Shown piece after piece: positions 53,943 to 62,498 of a stretch of DNA of 64,000 nucleotides. Under the pieces are notes generated by a model that did not search any database, was not told the origin of the DNA, and worked only from the letters and a program-made list of their open reading frames with translations. The position numbers were made by a program, and so were the translations under genes. Numbering within the stretch: position 1 is the stretch's first letter; every line of letters begins with the position of its first letter. Source of the stretch: Dactylosporangium sp040689395. Its GTDB lineage: Bacteria; Actinomycetota; Actinomycetes; Mycobacteriales; Micromonosporaceae. The stretch lies in contig NZ_JBFAZX010000001.1 in the NCBI RefSeq assembly GCF_040689395.1, forward strand, positions 759,359-823,358, written 5' to 3'.

Positions 53943-54560
53943 ATGGGTGGGATCCAGCGCCGGAGGCGCCGCATGCGGCAACATCAGCCGGTGACCCCAC
54001 CCGCTCCCGCGCCGGCCCCGCCGCACTCGGCGGATGTCGCCCTCGATCCGGCCGTTCCGGACGCCGTCCCCGAGGCCCAGACCGAGATCCGGGCCCAGGT
54101 CCAGGCTGAGGTGCAGGCCCAGGTCGACCGCGACGCCAGGACTGAGACCGGTGCCGGGGCCGTCGCCCCCAAGCCCGTGCCCCGCCCCTCGCCGCACCAC
54201 CTGGCGGAGCTGTCGGGCACGTTCGCGATGACCGCGAACGTGCACGACCCCGAGCCGGCCGCCCCCGAGCCGGTCCATGAGGACGACCATCACGACGACC
54301 ACCACCATCACCAGCACCAGCACGACGCGCCTCATCACCATCATCATCACGAGGAGGTCGTGTCCGAGCGCGGCCTGCGCGGCCTGGTGGGCGGCGGCGC
54401 GTCCCAGGTGAGCGTGTCGTCGGCGATGCGCGCCCGCGACGCGGCCCGCCCGACCGAGGCCGACCTCGCCGCCGCCGAGCGCGACCTGCAGATCATCCGC
54501 CGAGGCTGGGTGCCGCGCGAGGAACTGACCCGGCCTGGTCGCCGTTCGCCAACGAGTTGA
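53943..54560 (+). CDS. Histidine-rich protein, unknown function
   Basis: A 205-residue hydrophilic protein. Residues 3-12 are strongly basic, 17-90 are Pro/Ala/Gln-rich, and residues 112-136 contain 15 histidines with Asp and Glu between them, a likely metal-binding tract. The last 65 residues (SERGLRGLVGGGASQVSVSSAMRARDAARPTEADLAAAERDLQIIRRGWVPREEL) look folded and helical. It has no signal peptide. It lies 116 bp upstream of, and in the same direction as, the copper oxidase gene. I know no family. Confidence 0.75.
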   Translation: MGGIQRRRRRMRQHQPVTPPAPAPAPPHSADVALDPAVPDAVPEAQTEIRAQVQAEVQAQVDRDARTETGAGAVAPKPVPRPSPHHLAELSGTFAMTANVHDPEPAAPEPVHEDDHHDDHHHHQHQHDAPHHHHHHEEVVSERGLRGLVGGGASQVSVSSAMRARDAARPTEADLAAAERDLQIIRRGWVPREELTRPGRRSPTS

Positions 54561-54676
54561 ACGCTGGGTAGCCCTTCGTTCGGTGCGCGAAGGGGCCGGA
54601 CGACGGATGTATCGCCCATCCACCTGCCCTTTACGGTGGCTGACGCCTGCTGTCGCAGTCGGAAGAGGCCCCCCCG

Positions 54677-56626
54677 TTGTTCGTGCCGCACTGGATTCCC
54701 CGCAAGATCCTCCTGCCCGCCGTCGCCGGCGTCGTGCTCGGCGCGGCCAACGTTCCTCCGCTGTACTCGGCCACCGTCGACTGGCTCCACGAGCGCAAGA
54801 TCAATAGCCTGGAGTACAAGTACGCCAACGGCTACTGGCAGGTCGTCGAGCTGCCCAAGAGCCAGCGGGTCAACGCGATCCACGCGGCGCTGCTCCCGTC
54901 GGGCCGGATCCTGCTCATCGCCGGCTCGGGTAACGACCGCGAGCAGTTCCAGGCGGGCACGTTCAAGACGCTGGTCTTCGACCCGGTCTCCGGTCAGACG
55001 AGGCTGGTGCCCACGCCGACCGACCTGTTCTGCGTCGGGCACGCCTACCTGCCCGACGGCAAGCTGCTCGTGGCCGGCGGCACCCTGCGATACGAGGTGC
55101 TCAAGGCCGACGTCAAGCGCGCGGGCGGCACGGCGACCGTGAAGAACGAGTCGCCCGATGCGCCGCGCGCGTTCCCCAAGGGCACGGTCCTCGTCGGGGC
55201 GAACGGGCACAAGTACCTTCTCGGCGACGACGTCACCGTCCCGGCCGCGACCAAGGTCGTTCACCCGCCGCGCTACCCGGGCGAGAAGCCCGGCGTCGTC
55301 GTCACGGCCGGCGAGGCGCGGGTCTGGGTCGACGCCGCCGCCGACGGCAAGGAATACGTGGTCGACCATCACGGGCAGTACGAGTTCGAGGACCTCACCG
55401 GCACCGACCGCCAAAACCTCTACGCCCTGGCCGAGAAGATCACCATGGACAAGCAGGACTACCAGGGCCGCAAGGAGGCCTACGAGTTCAACCCGGTCAC
55501 CGAGCAGTACGAGCGCGTCGCCGACATGCACGAGAAGCGCTGGTATCCGACCCTGACCGGCCTGCCCGACGGCTCAGTTCTGGCCGTCTCCGGCCTCGAC
55601 GGCAGCGGTCAGGTCGTCGACGGCTCGCAGAACGAGGTCTTCGACCCGAAGACGAGGACGTGGACGGTCCGCAAGGACCTGAACATGTACTTCCCGACCT
55701 ACCCGGCACTGTTCCAGACCGCCCGCGACGGCGTGCTCTTCTACTCCGGCTCGAACGCCGGCTACGGCCCCGCCGACAAGGGCCGCGATCCCGGCCTGTG
55801 GAACCTCACCGACAACAGCTTCCAGAAGGTGCCCGGCATCCGCGACCCCGACGCGCTGGAGACCAGCATGTCGGCCTGGGCCGGCCCGGTGCAGAACCAG
55901 ACCGTGATGGTCGTCGGCGGTGGCGGGATCGGCGAGTCCTCGCGGTCGACCGGCCGCATCGACATCGTCAGGCTCAACGGCGACAACCCGCGCTTCGAGG
56001 CGGGCCCGAGCCTGCCGGAGGGCACACGCTACCCGAACCTGGTCCAACTGCCGGACGACACCGTGCTGATCACGAACGGCTCGTCCGACTACCGCGGCCG
56101 CTTCGACAGCGACAACCACACCGCGCGGATCTACCACCCGGACACCAACACGCTCACGTACGCCGCCGACCCCCACGTTGGCCGCAACTACCACAGCGCC
56201 GCCGTCCTGCTCCCCGACGGCCGGGTGCTCACGGTCGGCTCGGACCCGCTCTTCCGCGACAGGAAGAACACCATCTCCGGCACGTTCGAGCAGCGCCTGG
56301 AGATTTACACGCCGCCGTACCTCTTCCACGGCCCTCGCCCGTCGATCGGCGATGGCCCGACAATCTTGAGCGCGGGCCAGCAGGCCACGTACACAACGGG
56401 CGCACCGGACGACGTCGCCGCGGTCCGCCTGATCCGCCCGAGCGCCGCCACCCACATGCTCAACACGGAGCAGCGCTCCCTGATCCTGGACTTCAAGCCC
56501 TCATCGGGCGCTGTGACGGTGACGCTCCCGTCGTCCCCCGCCCTGATGCCTCCCGGCCCGTACATGCTGTTCGTCATCAACAAGGACGGCGTCCCATCGG
56601 ACGCCAAGTGGGTCACGGTCTCCTGA
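54677..56626 (+). CDS. GlxA-like radical copper oxidase
   Basis: A 649-residue mononuclear copper oxidase of the galactose oxidase superfamily, with a membrane-anchoring N-terminus (RKILLPAVAGVVLGAANVPPLY), kelch-type repeats and a C-terminal DUF1929 domain. Cys119 in DLFCVGHAYLPDG and Tyr139 in GGTLRYEVL can form the Cys-Tyr cofactor; Tyr-His in RNYHSAAVLLPDG and the late His in SAATHMLNTEQR are copper ligands. In Streptomyces GlxA works with CslA to build a glycan at hyphal tips. Starts at TTG 54677 behind AGAGG; GTG 54683 possible. Confidence 0.9.
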   Translation: MFVPHWIPRKILLPAVAGVVLGAANVPPLYSATVDWLHERKINSLEYKYANGYWQVVELPKSQRVNAIHAALLPSGRILLIAGSGNDREQFQAGTFKTLVFDPVSGQTRLVPTPTDLFCVGHAYLPDGKLLVAGGTLRYEVLKADVKRAGGTATVKNESPDAPRAFPKGTVLVGANGHKYLLGDDVTVPAATKVVHPPRYPGEKPGVVVTAGEARVWVDAAADGKEYVVDHHGQYEFEDLTGTDRQNLYALAEKITMDKQDYQGRKEAYEFNPVTEQYERVADMHEKRWYPTLTGLPDGSVLAVSGLDGSGQVVDGSQNEVFDPKTRTWTVRKDLNMYFPTYPALFQTARDGVLFYSGSNAGYGPADKGRDPGLWNLTDNSFQKVPGIRDPDALETSMSAWAGPVQNQTVMVVGGGGIGESSRSTGRIDIVRLNGDNPRFEAGPSLPEGTRYPNLVQLPDDTVLITNGSSDYRGRFDSDNHTARIYHPDTNTLTYAADPHVGRNYHSAAVLLPDGRVLTVGSDPLFRDRKNTISGTFEQRLEIYTPPYLFHGPRPSIGDGPTILSAGQQATYTTGAPDDVAAVRLIRPSAATHMLNTEQRSLILDFKPSSGAVTVTLPSSPALMPPGPYMLFVINKDGVPSDAKWVTVS

Positions 56627-56638
56627 GGCGAGAGCGGC

Positions 56639-56977
56639 TCAAGCCCTGGAAACGCTCGCCACTTCCCAGTGGTCGTCGATCGGTTCGCGGGTGACCCGGC
56701 ACGTGAAGAGCTGACCGCCGACCTTTGTCTTGATGAGCAAGCCGTCGTCGGTCGTGCGGTCAACGGACTCGACCCTTGCCGTCGAGGCGTCCGGAACGTT
56801 GGCTTGCGCGCGGACTGCCGTCGTGCACAGGTCGCGCACGGTGCGCTCATCGCTGCGGGACGTGAGGTAGACCGTTAGGCCGGCGAGTGCGACCAGGCCG
56901 AGGCCGATAACTGTGCCCCTGCGGAGGAACGCCTTCAATGTCTCGCCCTGTTGGCGAGTCTCGGCTCCATCGATCAT
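56639..56977 (-). CDS. Small membrane-anchored protein
   Basis: A 112-residue protein starting at ATG 56977 (open frame to 57199). One hydrophobic span, GTVIGLGLVALAGLTVYLTS, is followed by an outside domain with two cysteines (LCTTAVRAQANVPDASTARVESVDRT ... GQLFTCRVTREPIDDHWEV) that could pair. The composition is that of a genuine protein. No family recognised. Convergent with the copper oxidase gene, 12 bp apart. Confidence 0.6.
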   Translation of the reverse strand: MIDGAETRQQGETLKAFLRRGTVIGLGLVALAGLTVYLTSRSDERTVRDLCTTAVRAQANVPDASTARVESVDRTTDDGLLIKTKVGGQLFTCRVTREPIDDHWEVASVSRA

Positions 56978-57381
56978 TCCGAGAATGCTGCGCGCCGACC
57001 GGCCGGCGGAAAGTCCGTTCTGCGCCGATCGCATCGAACACGGCACTGGCCTGGGCGGGTGACCTGGTCGAGGTGACCGGGTGGGTGAGCATGTCCCGGC
57101 CGTACCCCGGGGACTCGTTGACGATCTTGCCTGTCCCCCCTGCCCGGGGCGTAGCGTCGTGGTGAGGATGGAATCAGCCCTGGACGGGATCAAGTCCATT
57201 CGTGTGAATACAGCGGATTACCTGACGAAGCGGACATCCTTCGTCAGGTGAGCGGGCGGTCCGGCCTTGATCAGGACAGCTGGATGGCCGGCAAAGAAGG
57301 CGTCGCGCACTGGCACGCCGAGTAAGACCGACATTGGCCAACCCTAGAGACAGGTGGTCTGACCTGCGAAGAAGGGTGAAG
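56978..57381. other. Gap with one hairpin
   Basis: 404 bp without a recognised gene. It contains CCTGACGAA-10-TTCGTCAGG at 57221-57248, a perfect 9-bp stem that may end transcription of the minus-strand tRNA-Gly. Confidence 0.5.
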
Positions 57382-57452
57382 AGCGGGCGATGAGAATCGA
57401 ACTCACACCGTCAGTTTGGAAGACTGAAGCTCTGCCATTGAGCTACGCCCGC
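57382..57452 (-). tRNA. tRNA-Gly (UCC)
   Basis: A 71-nt cloverleaf with acceptor GCGGGCG/CGCCCGC, anticodon loop CTTCCAA (TCC), T arm GTGAG-TTCGATT-CTCAT and discriminator T; CCA is not encoded. Confidence 0.97.
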
Positions 57453-57593
57453 ATGCGCCCGGGGCACCGGGTGCGCGTCTAGCGTACCGAACTCAGCTCC
57501 CCGGCGTCATGCTCGGGGTCCGCAGTGTGCGACACCGGCATACCGAGCGGCGCGCTGCCCAGCGGAGCGCATACACTTGCCGACGCACACCAC

Positions 57594-57667
57594 CGGGGTG
57601 TAGCGCAGTTTGGTAGCGCACTCGCTTTGGGAGCGAGGGGCCGTGGGTTCAAATCCCGCCACCCCGA
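57594..57667 (+). tRNA. tRNA-Pro (UGG)
   Basis: A 74-nt cloverleaf with acceptor CGGGGTG/CACCCCG, anticodon loop TTTGGGA (TGG) and T loop TTCAAAT; CCA is not encoded. A -10-like TACACT lies at 57572. The tRNA leads into tig 63 bp later. Confidence 0.97.
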
Positions 57668-57730
57668 CCGGGAACACGTCAGAGCGCAGCTGTCAGTCCA
57701 CACAGTCGTAGCAACGAGGGAGAAAGTTCT

Positions 57731-59101
57731 GTGAAGAGCACCGTCGAGACCCTGAGCCCGACTCGCGTGCGGCTCGAAATCGAGGTGCCGTTCGCCGAGC
57801 TGGAGCCGAGCCTCAAGAAGGCCTATCGCGAGATCGGCTCGCAGGTCAACATCCCCGGGTTCCGTCGCGGCAAGGTGCCCTCGGCGGTCATCGACCAGCG
57901 GGTGGGGCGCGGTGCGGTCCTCAACGAGGCCGTGCAGGAGGTCATCCCGACCCAGATCCTGGCCGCGGTGCGCGAGCACGAGGTCAAGACGCTGGGGCGG
58001 CCCGAGGTGGATATCACCGAGTTCGCCGATGGCCAGCCGTTGAAGTTCACGGCCGAGGTGGACGTGCGGCCGGAGATCACCCTGCCTGACCTGAGCGACA
58101 TCCAGGTGAGCGTCGACGCGCTGGTCGTGAGCGACGAGGACGTCGAGGAGCAGCTCAAGGGGCTGCGCGACCGGTTCGCCACGCTGAAGACCGTCGAGCG
58201 CACAGCCGTGACCGGCGACTACGTCCAGATCGACCTGGTCGCGACCGTCGACGGCGAAGAGGTGCCGGGCGGCAGCGCGACCAACGTCTCGCACGAGGTC
58301 GGCAGCGGCCAGCTCGTGCCGGGCCTCGACGACGTGCTGGTCGGCCTGGGCGCCGGCGACTCGACCACGTTCACCACGCAGCTGGTCGGCGGCGACTTCG
58401 AGGGCCGCGACGCCGAGGTGTCGGTCACCGTGAAGTCGGTGAAGGACAAGCAGCTGCCCGATGTCGACGACGAGTTCGCCCAGCTGGCGAGCGAGTTCGA
58501 CACCCTGGACGAGCTCAAGGACGACCTGCGCACCCGGCTCACCCGGGTGAAGCGGATGGAGCAGCTGTATTCGGCCCGTGACCTCGCCCTCAAGGCGGTC
58601 ATCGAGGCGACCGACGTCCCCGCCCCCGAGGGCGTGGTGAAGGAGGAGGTCGAGTCGCGCAAGGAGTCGATGAACGACCAGCTGCAGCGCATCGGCGCGT
58701 CGTTCGACGACTACCTGCAGACCGAGGGCAAGACCGAGGAGGAGCTCGACGCCGAGCTCAACGAGGCGGCCGTCGAGGGCGTGAAGGTCCAGCTGGTGCT
58801 CGACACCCTGGCCGACGCCGAGGACATCCAGGTCAGCGACGACGAGTTCGGGCACGAGATCGTGCACCGGGCGCAGCGGGCGGGCATGGGTCCCCAGCAG
58901 TACTACGACCAGCTGGTCAAGGCCGGCGTGGCCGGCGCGGTCTTCGGTGACGTGCGCCGCGGCAAGGCGCTCGGCGTGGTGCTGGAGCGGGTGAAGATCG
59001 TCGACAGCGACGGCAACACGCTGAGCCTCGACGACCTGCGCGGACCCGCCGACGGCCACGAAGGTCACGATCACGGCGACCACGAGGGCCACGACCACTA
59101 A
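57731..59101 (+). CDS. tig: Trigger factor
   Basis: A 456-residue ribosome-bound chaperone with prolyl isomerase activity. The N-terminal ribosome-binding domain contains the signature GFRRGKVPSAVI. The FKBP-type domain runs about 150-240 (GDYVQIDLVATVDGEEVPGG ... FTTQLVGGDFEGRDAEVSVTV). A long helical C-terminal domain follows. The end is an added His-rich tail, GHEGHDHGDHEGHDH, that may bind metal. GTG start with GAGGGAG upstream. The next genes clpP1, clpP2 and clpX complete the classic tig-clp cluster. Confidence 0.97.
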   Translation: MKSTVETLSPTRVRLEIEVPFAELEPSLKKAYREIGSQVNIPGFRRGKVPSAVIDQRVGRGAVLNEAVQEVIPTQILAAVREHEVKTLGRPEVDITEFADGQPLKFTAEVDVRPEITLPDLSDIQVSVDALVVSDEDVEEQLKGLRDRFATLKTVERTAVTGDYVQIDLVATVDGEEVPGGSATNVSHEVGSGQLVPGLDDVLVGLGAGDSTTFTTQLVGGDFEGRDAEVSVTVKSVKDKQLPDVDDEFAQLASEFDTLDELKDDLRTRLTRVKRMEQLYSARDLALKAVIEATDVPAPEGVVKEEVESRKESMNDQLQRIGASFDDYLQTEGKTEEELDAELNEAAVEGVKVQLVLDTLADAEDIQVSDDEFGHEIVHRAQRAGMGPQQYYDQLVKAGVAGAVFGDVRRGKALGVVLERVKIVDSDGNTLSLDDLRGPADGHEGHDHGDHEGHDH

Positions 59102-59104
59102 TGT

Positions 59105-59134
59105 TGAAGGCCGGGGCAAAAGCCCCGGCCTTCA
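59105..59134 (+). terminator. Hairpin terminator after tig
   Basis: TGAAGGCCGGGGC pairs with GCCCCGGCCTTCA around AAAA: 13 perfect base pairs, starting 3 bp after the stop codon. Confidence 0.85.
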
Positions 59135-59232
59135 CCACGGTGCGCTCATAGCGAAATGCGGTCAGCACAGGAAGCCGCCGCTCCCCGCACCGGTTAGGGT
59201 CGGCAAGTACAAGACTCTTGCGAAGGGCTGCC

Positions 59233-59883
59233 ATGACCGACCTGCATATTCCAGCGTCGCCAGTCAGTCCCGCGCCCAGCGGGCGCGGTCGGGGCGCGGA
59301 CACGAGCCTGACGCTCGACGACTCGGTGTTCAACCGGCTGCTCAAGGAACGGATCATCTTCCTGGGCAGCGAGGTCAACGATCAGGTTGCCAACCGGATC
59401 TGCGCCCAGATGCTGTTGCTCGCCGCCGAGGACGAGGAGCGGGACATCTGGCTGTACATCAACTCGCCCGGTGGCTCCGTCTACTCGGGCATGGCGATTT
59501 ACGACATCATGCAGTTCGTCTCGAACGACGTGGCGACTGTTGCGATGGGCATGGCCGCCTCGATGGGCCAGCTGCTGTTGTGCGCCGGCGCGCCGGGCAA
59601 GCGCATGGCGCTGCCGCACGCGCGGATCATGATGCACCAGCCGTCCGGCGGCATCGGGGGCACGGCCTCCGACATCGCCATCCAGGCCGAGCAGATGCTC
59701 TACACCAAGCGGATGTTCCAGGAGCGGGTGTCGTTCCACACGGGGCAGTCGCTCGAGCAAATCGAGGCCGACTCCGACCGTGACCGCTGGTTCACCGCCG
59801 ATGAGGCGCGGGACTACGGCTTCATCGACAAGGTGATCACCGGGGCCCAGCAGGCTCCGGAAGGCGCCGGAACACTGGCCTGA
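59233..59883 (+). CDS. clpP1: ATP-dependent Clp protease subunit ClpP1
   Basis: A 216-residue serine protease subunit. Catalytic Ser110 in MGMAASMGQ, His135 in MMHQPSGG and Asp184 in DSDRDRW. The first 25 residues are a poorly conserved propeptide that is likely removed. It pairs with ClpP2 to form the mixed double ring used with ClpX and ClpC. ATG 59233 is chosen over an open frame from 59218. TAGGGT about 40 bp upstream may be its -10. 11 bp separate it from clpP2. Confidence 0.96.
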   Translation: MTDLHIPASPVSPAPSGRGRGADTSLTLDDSVFNRLLKERIIFLGSEVNDQVANRICAQMLLLAAEDEERDIWLYINSPGGSVYSGMAIYDIMQFVSNDVATVAMGMAASMGQLLLCAGAPGKRMALPHARIMMHQPSGGIGGTASDIAIQAEQMLYTKRMFQERVSFHTGQSLEQIEADSDRDRWFTADEARDYGFIDKVITGAQQAPEGAGTLA

Positions 59884-59894
59884 GGAGCGAAGCC

Positions 59895-60554
59895 ATGACC
59901 GATCTGAGCCTGCCCCCGGCGCTGCGCGAGGTGCACAACCGTTACATCCTGCCGTCGTATGTCGAGCGGACGTCGTATGGCATCAAGGAGACCAACCCGT
60001 ACAACAAGCTGTTCGAGGATCGGATCATCTTCCTCGGCGTGCAGATCGACGACGCGTCGGCCAACGACGTGATGGCGCAGCTGCTGACGCTGGAGAGCAA
60101 CGAGCCGGACCGCGACATCATCATCTACATCAACTCGCCGGGTGGCTCGTTCACGGCCATGACGGCGATCTACGACACGATGACCTATGTCCGGCCGGAC
60201 ATCCAGACCGTGTGCCTGGGCCAGGCGGCGAGTGCGGCCGCGGTGCTGCTCGCGGCGGGCACGCCGGGCAAGCGCCTCGCGCTGCCCAACTCGCGCATCA
60301 TCATCCACCAGCCGGCCACCGAGGGCGGCTACGGTCAGGGCTCGGACATCGAGATCCAGGCCCGGGAGATCATGCGGATGCGCACCCAGCTCGAGGAGAT
60401 GGTGTCGCGCCACAGCGGCCAGCCGGTGGAGAAGGTCCGTAAGGACATCGATCGGGACAAGATCCTGACGGCCGATGAGGCCAAGGAGTACGGCCTGGTC
60501 GACAACATCCTGGTCAGCCGCAAGAAGTCCAGCCTGGTGGCGTCGGGCAGCTGA
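59895..60554 (+). CDS. clpP2: ATP-dependent Clp protease subunit ClpP2
   Basis: A 219-residue second ClpP. Catalytic Ser113 in GQAASAAAV, His138 in IIIHQPATEGGYGQG and Asp188 in DIDRDK. The N-terminus SYVERTSYGIKETNPYNKLFEDRIIFLG is typical of actinobacterial ClpP2. GAGGAGCG precedes the ATG. In M. tuberculosis both subunits are needed for activity and the genes are adjacent, as here (Rv2460c, Rv2461c). Confidence 0.96.
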   Translation: MTDLSLPPALREVHNRYILPSYVERTSYGIKETNPYNKLFEDRIIFLGVQIDDASANDVMAQLLTLESNEPDRDIIIYINSPGGSFTAMTAIYDTMTYVRPDIQTVCLGQAASAAAVLLAAGTPGKRLALPNSRIIIHQPATEGGYGQGSDIEIQAREIMRMRTQLEEMVSRHSGQPVEKVRKDIDRDKILTADEAKEYGLVDNILVSRKKSSLVASGS

Positions 60555-60802
60555 CGCGCCGGGCAACACTCTCATCGGCTCGCCCAACCTCCCTGGTTCG
60601 GCGAGCCGATGGGGTTCCCGACTTCACGCGAGAAAATGCCCCATCGGGCGCCCGGCGGGAAAGACACCCCCGCGTAGGGGGTCGGAATACGGGCGACCAC
60701 CAGGTAACGTCGAGGCAGTAGCCAGCGTGGGCGCCAGTCGCCCCCGTGCGGCAGAGGATGTGATCCGGACGCAGGTTCCGGCCGAAGGCAGGGAGATCGT
60801 AG

Positions 60803-62101
60803 GTGGCACGGATCGGCGACGGTGGCGACCTACTGAAGTGCTCCTTCTGTGGCAAGTCGCAGAAGCAGGTGAAGAAGCTGATCGCCGGCCCCGGCGTCTA
60901 CATCTGCGACGAGTGCATTGATCTCTGCAACGAGATCATCGAGGAAGAGCTCGCGGAGTCCGGCGACGTCAAGTTCGACGAGTTGCCCAAGCCGATGGAG
61001 ATCTGCGCCTTCCTCGATCAATACGTGGTCGGCCAGGACCAGGCCAAGAAGGCCCTCGCGGTGGCGGTCTACAACCACTACAAACGGGTCCAGGCGGAGA
61101 GCGGTAGCAACGCCGGCGGCGACGGTGTCGAGCTGGCGAAGTCCAACATCCTGCTCATTGGCCCCACGGGCTGCGGCAAGACGCACCTGGCCCAGACGCT
61201 CGCGCGCATGCTCAACGTGCCGTTCGCGATCGCCGACGCCACGGCGCTCACCGAGGCGGGATACGTCGGCGAGGACGTCGAGAACATCCTCCTGAAGCTG
61301 ATCCAGGCCGCCGACTACGACATCCGCCGGGCCGAGACCGGGATCGTCTACATCGACGAGGTCGACAAGATCGCCCGCAAGTCGGAGAATCCGTCGATCA
61401 CGAGGGACGTCTCCGGTGAGGGCGTGCAGCAGGCGCTGTTGAAGATCATCGAGGGCACGGTCGCCAACGTCCCGCCGCAGGGCGGGCGCAAGCACCCGCA
61501 CCAGGAGTTCATCCAGATCGACACGTCCAACGTGCTGTTCATCTGCGGCGGCGCCTTCGCGGGCCTGGACCGGATCGTGCAGCAGCGGGTCGGCAAGGGC
61601 GGCACCGGCTTCGGCGCCAACCTGCGCTCCATCACCGACCGGACGGCCGACGACGCGTTCTCCGACGTCATGCCCGAGGACATGCTCAAGTTCGGCCTGA
61701 TCCCCGAGTTCATCGGGCGTCTGCCGGTGATCACGAGCGTCAAGAGCCTCGACCGTGACGCGCTGGTCAAGATCCTTACCGAGCCCCGCAACGCGCTGGT
61801 CCGGCAGTATCAGCGCCTGTTCGAGCTCGACGGCGTCGAGCTTGAGTTCGCGCCGGAGGCCCTCGACTCGATCGCCGACCAGGCCATCCTGCGTGGCACC
61901 GGCGCTCGCGGCCTGCGGGCGATCATGGAGGAGGTGCTCCTCTCCGTGATGTATGAGGTGCCGAGCAACCCGAACATCGCCCGGGTGCTGATCACCCGCG
62001 AGGTCGTCCTGGAGAAGGTCATCCCGACGCTCGTGCCGCGGGACCTCGCCGGCCACCGCGTCGGCCGCCGTCGCGCGGACCGCGAGGAGAAGTCGGCCTG
62101 A
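60803..62101 (+). CDS. clpX: ATP-dependent Clp protease ATP-binding subunit ClpX
   Basis: A 432-residue AAA+ unfoldase that feeds proteins to ClpP. The zinc-binding domain has Cys13, Cys16, Cys35 and Cys38 (CSFC, CDEC). Walker A is GPTGCGKT, Walker B IVYIDEVDKI, and the pore loop GYVGEDVEN and sensor arginine region GTGARGLR are present. GTG start at 60803 behind AGGGAGA. It lies 248 bp after clpP2, so it may have its own promoter. Confidence 0.98.
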   Translation: MARIGDGGDLLKCSFCGKSQKQVKKLIAGPGVYICDECIDLCNEIIEEELAESGDVKFDELPKPMEICAFLDQYVVGQDQAKKALAVAVYNHYKRVQAESGSNAGGDGVELAKSNILLIGPTGCGKTHLAQTLARMLNVPFAIADATALTEAGYVGEDVENILLKLIQAADYDIRRAETGIVYIDEVDKIARKSENPSITRDVSGEGVQQALLKIIEGTVANVPPQGGRKHPHQEFIQIDTSNVLFICGGAFAGLDRIVQQRVGKGGTGFGANLRSITDRTADDAFSDVMPEDMLKFGLIPEFIGRLPVITSVKSLDRDALVKILTEPRNALVRQYQRLFELDGVELEFAPEALDSIADQAILRGTGARGLRAIMEEVLLSVMYEVPSNPNIARVLITREVVLEKVIPTLVPRDLAGHRVGRRRADREEKSA

Positions 62102-62129
62102 CGCCGACCCCGACGCAAGCGTTCATAAG

Positions 62130-62158
62130 GCGACCCGGGACACAGCGTCCCGGGTCGC
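62130..62158 (+). terminator. Hairpin terminator after clpX
   Basis: GCGACCCGGGAC pairs with GTCCCGGGTCGC across a 5-nt loop, 12 perfect base pairs, 28 bp after the stop codon. Confidence 0.85.
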
Positions 62159-62485
62159 TCTGCGTCCACGCAACGGATTCCCGGCGTGCCAGGGCAGTGA
62201 AGTCGTCTGCCGCGGTACCGCTGCTGCCCGGGCCCGTCCTCGATCGGCTCCCTTCGGCCCTGGCGCTCGTCGGGGCCGCGCGACGGCGCCCGAGCCTCCC
62301 GCGCGCTGCCGTCCGGGGTCTTCCACACGCTCTATCCGTTCGCCGTGCGTAACGGGGTACTCAGCGTCGCCGTGACACTCGCCATGGCCATCGGCGACGA
62401 GCGGATGCGCCGTCGCGGCCGATCGGGCCGTGGCCGCCCGTCGTGGCTGGTCGCCGCGGCCCTCGTGCTCGCCGCTGGCTGAACG

Positions 62486-62491
62486 TAGGCT
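62486..62491 (+). promoter_or_regulatory. -10 hexamer TAGGCT, leaderless start
   Basis: TAGGCT followed by 7 bases and ATG 62499; the same element and spacing as at orn. Confidence 0.55.
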
Positions 62492-62498
62492 GGCCGGT

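Larger units (their letters stand above)
62102..62498. other. Gap between clpX and the nitrilase-family gene
   Basis: 397 bp. It holds the clpX terminator at 62130-62158. An open frame ends at 62482 (…VAVTLAMAIGDERMRRRGRSGRGRPSWLVAAALVLAAG) but has no clear start or family. I regard it as non-coding or a remnant. Confidence 0.45.

Noticed and set aside
57479..59119. 546-codon frame antisense to trigger factor
   Set aside because: Mirror frame of tig that crosses tRNA-Pro. It is rich in His, Leu, Val and Asp, as expected for the complement of high-GC codons.
62159..62482. Open frame before the nitrilase-family gene
   Set aside because: No credible start or ribosome site and no family. It ends 17 bp before ATG 62499, which has its own leaderless promoter.
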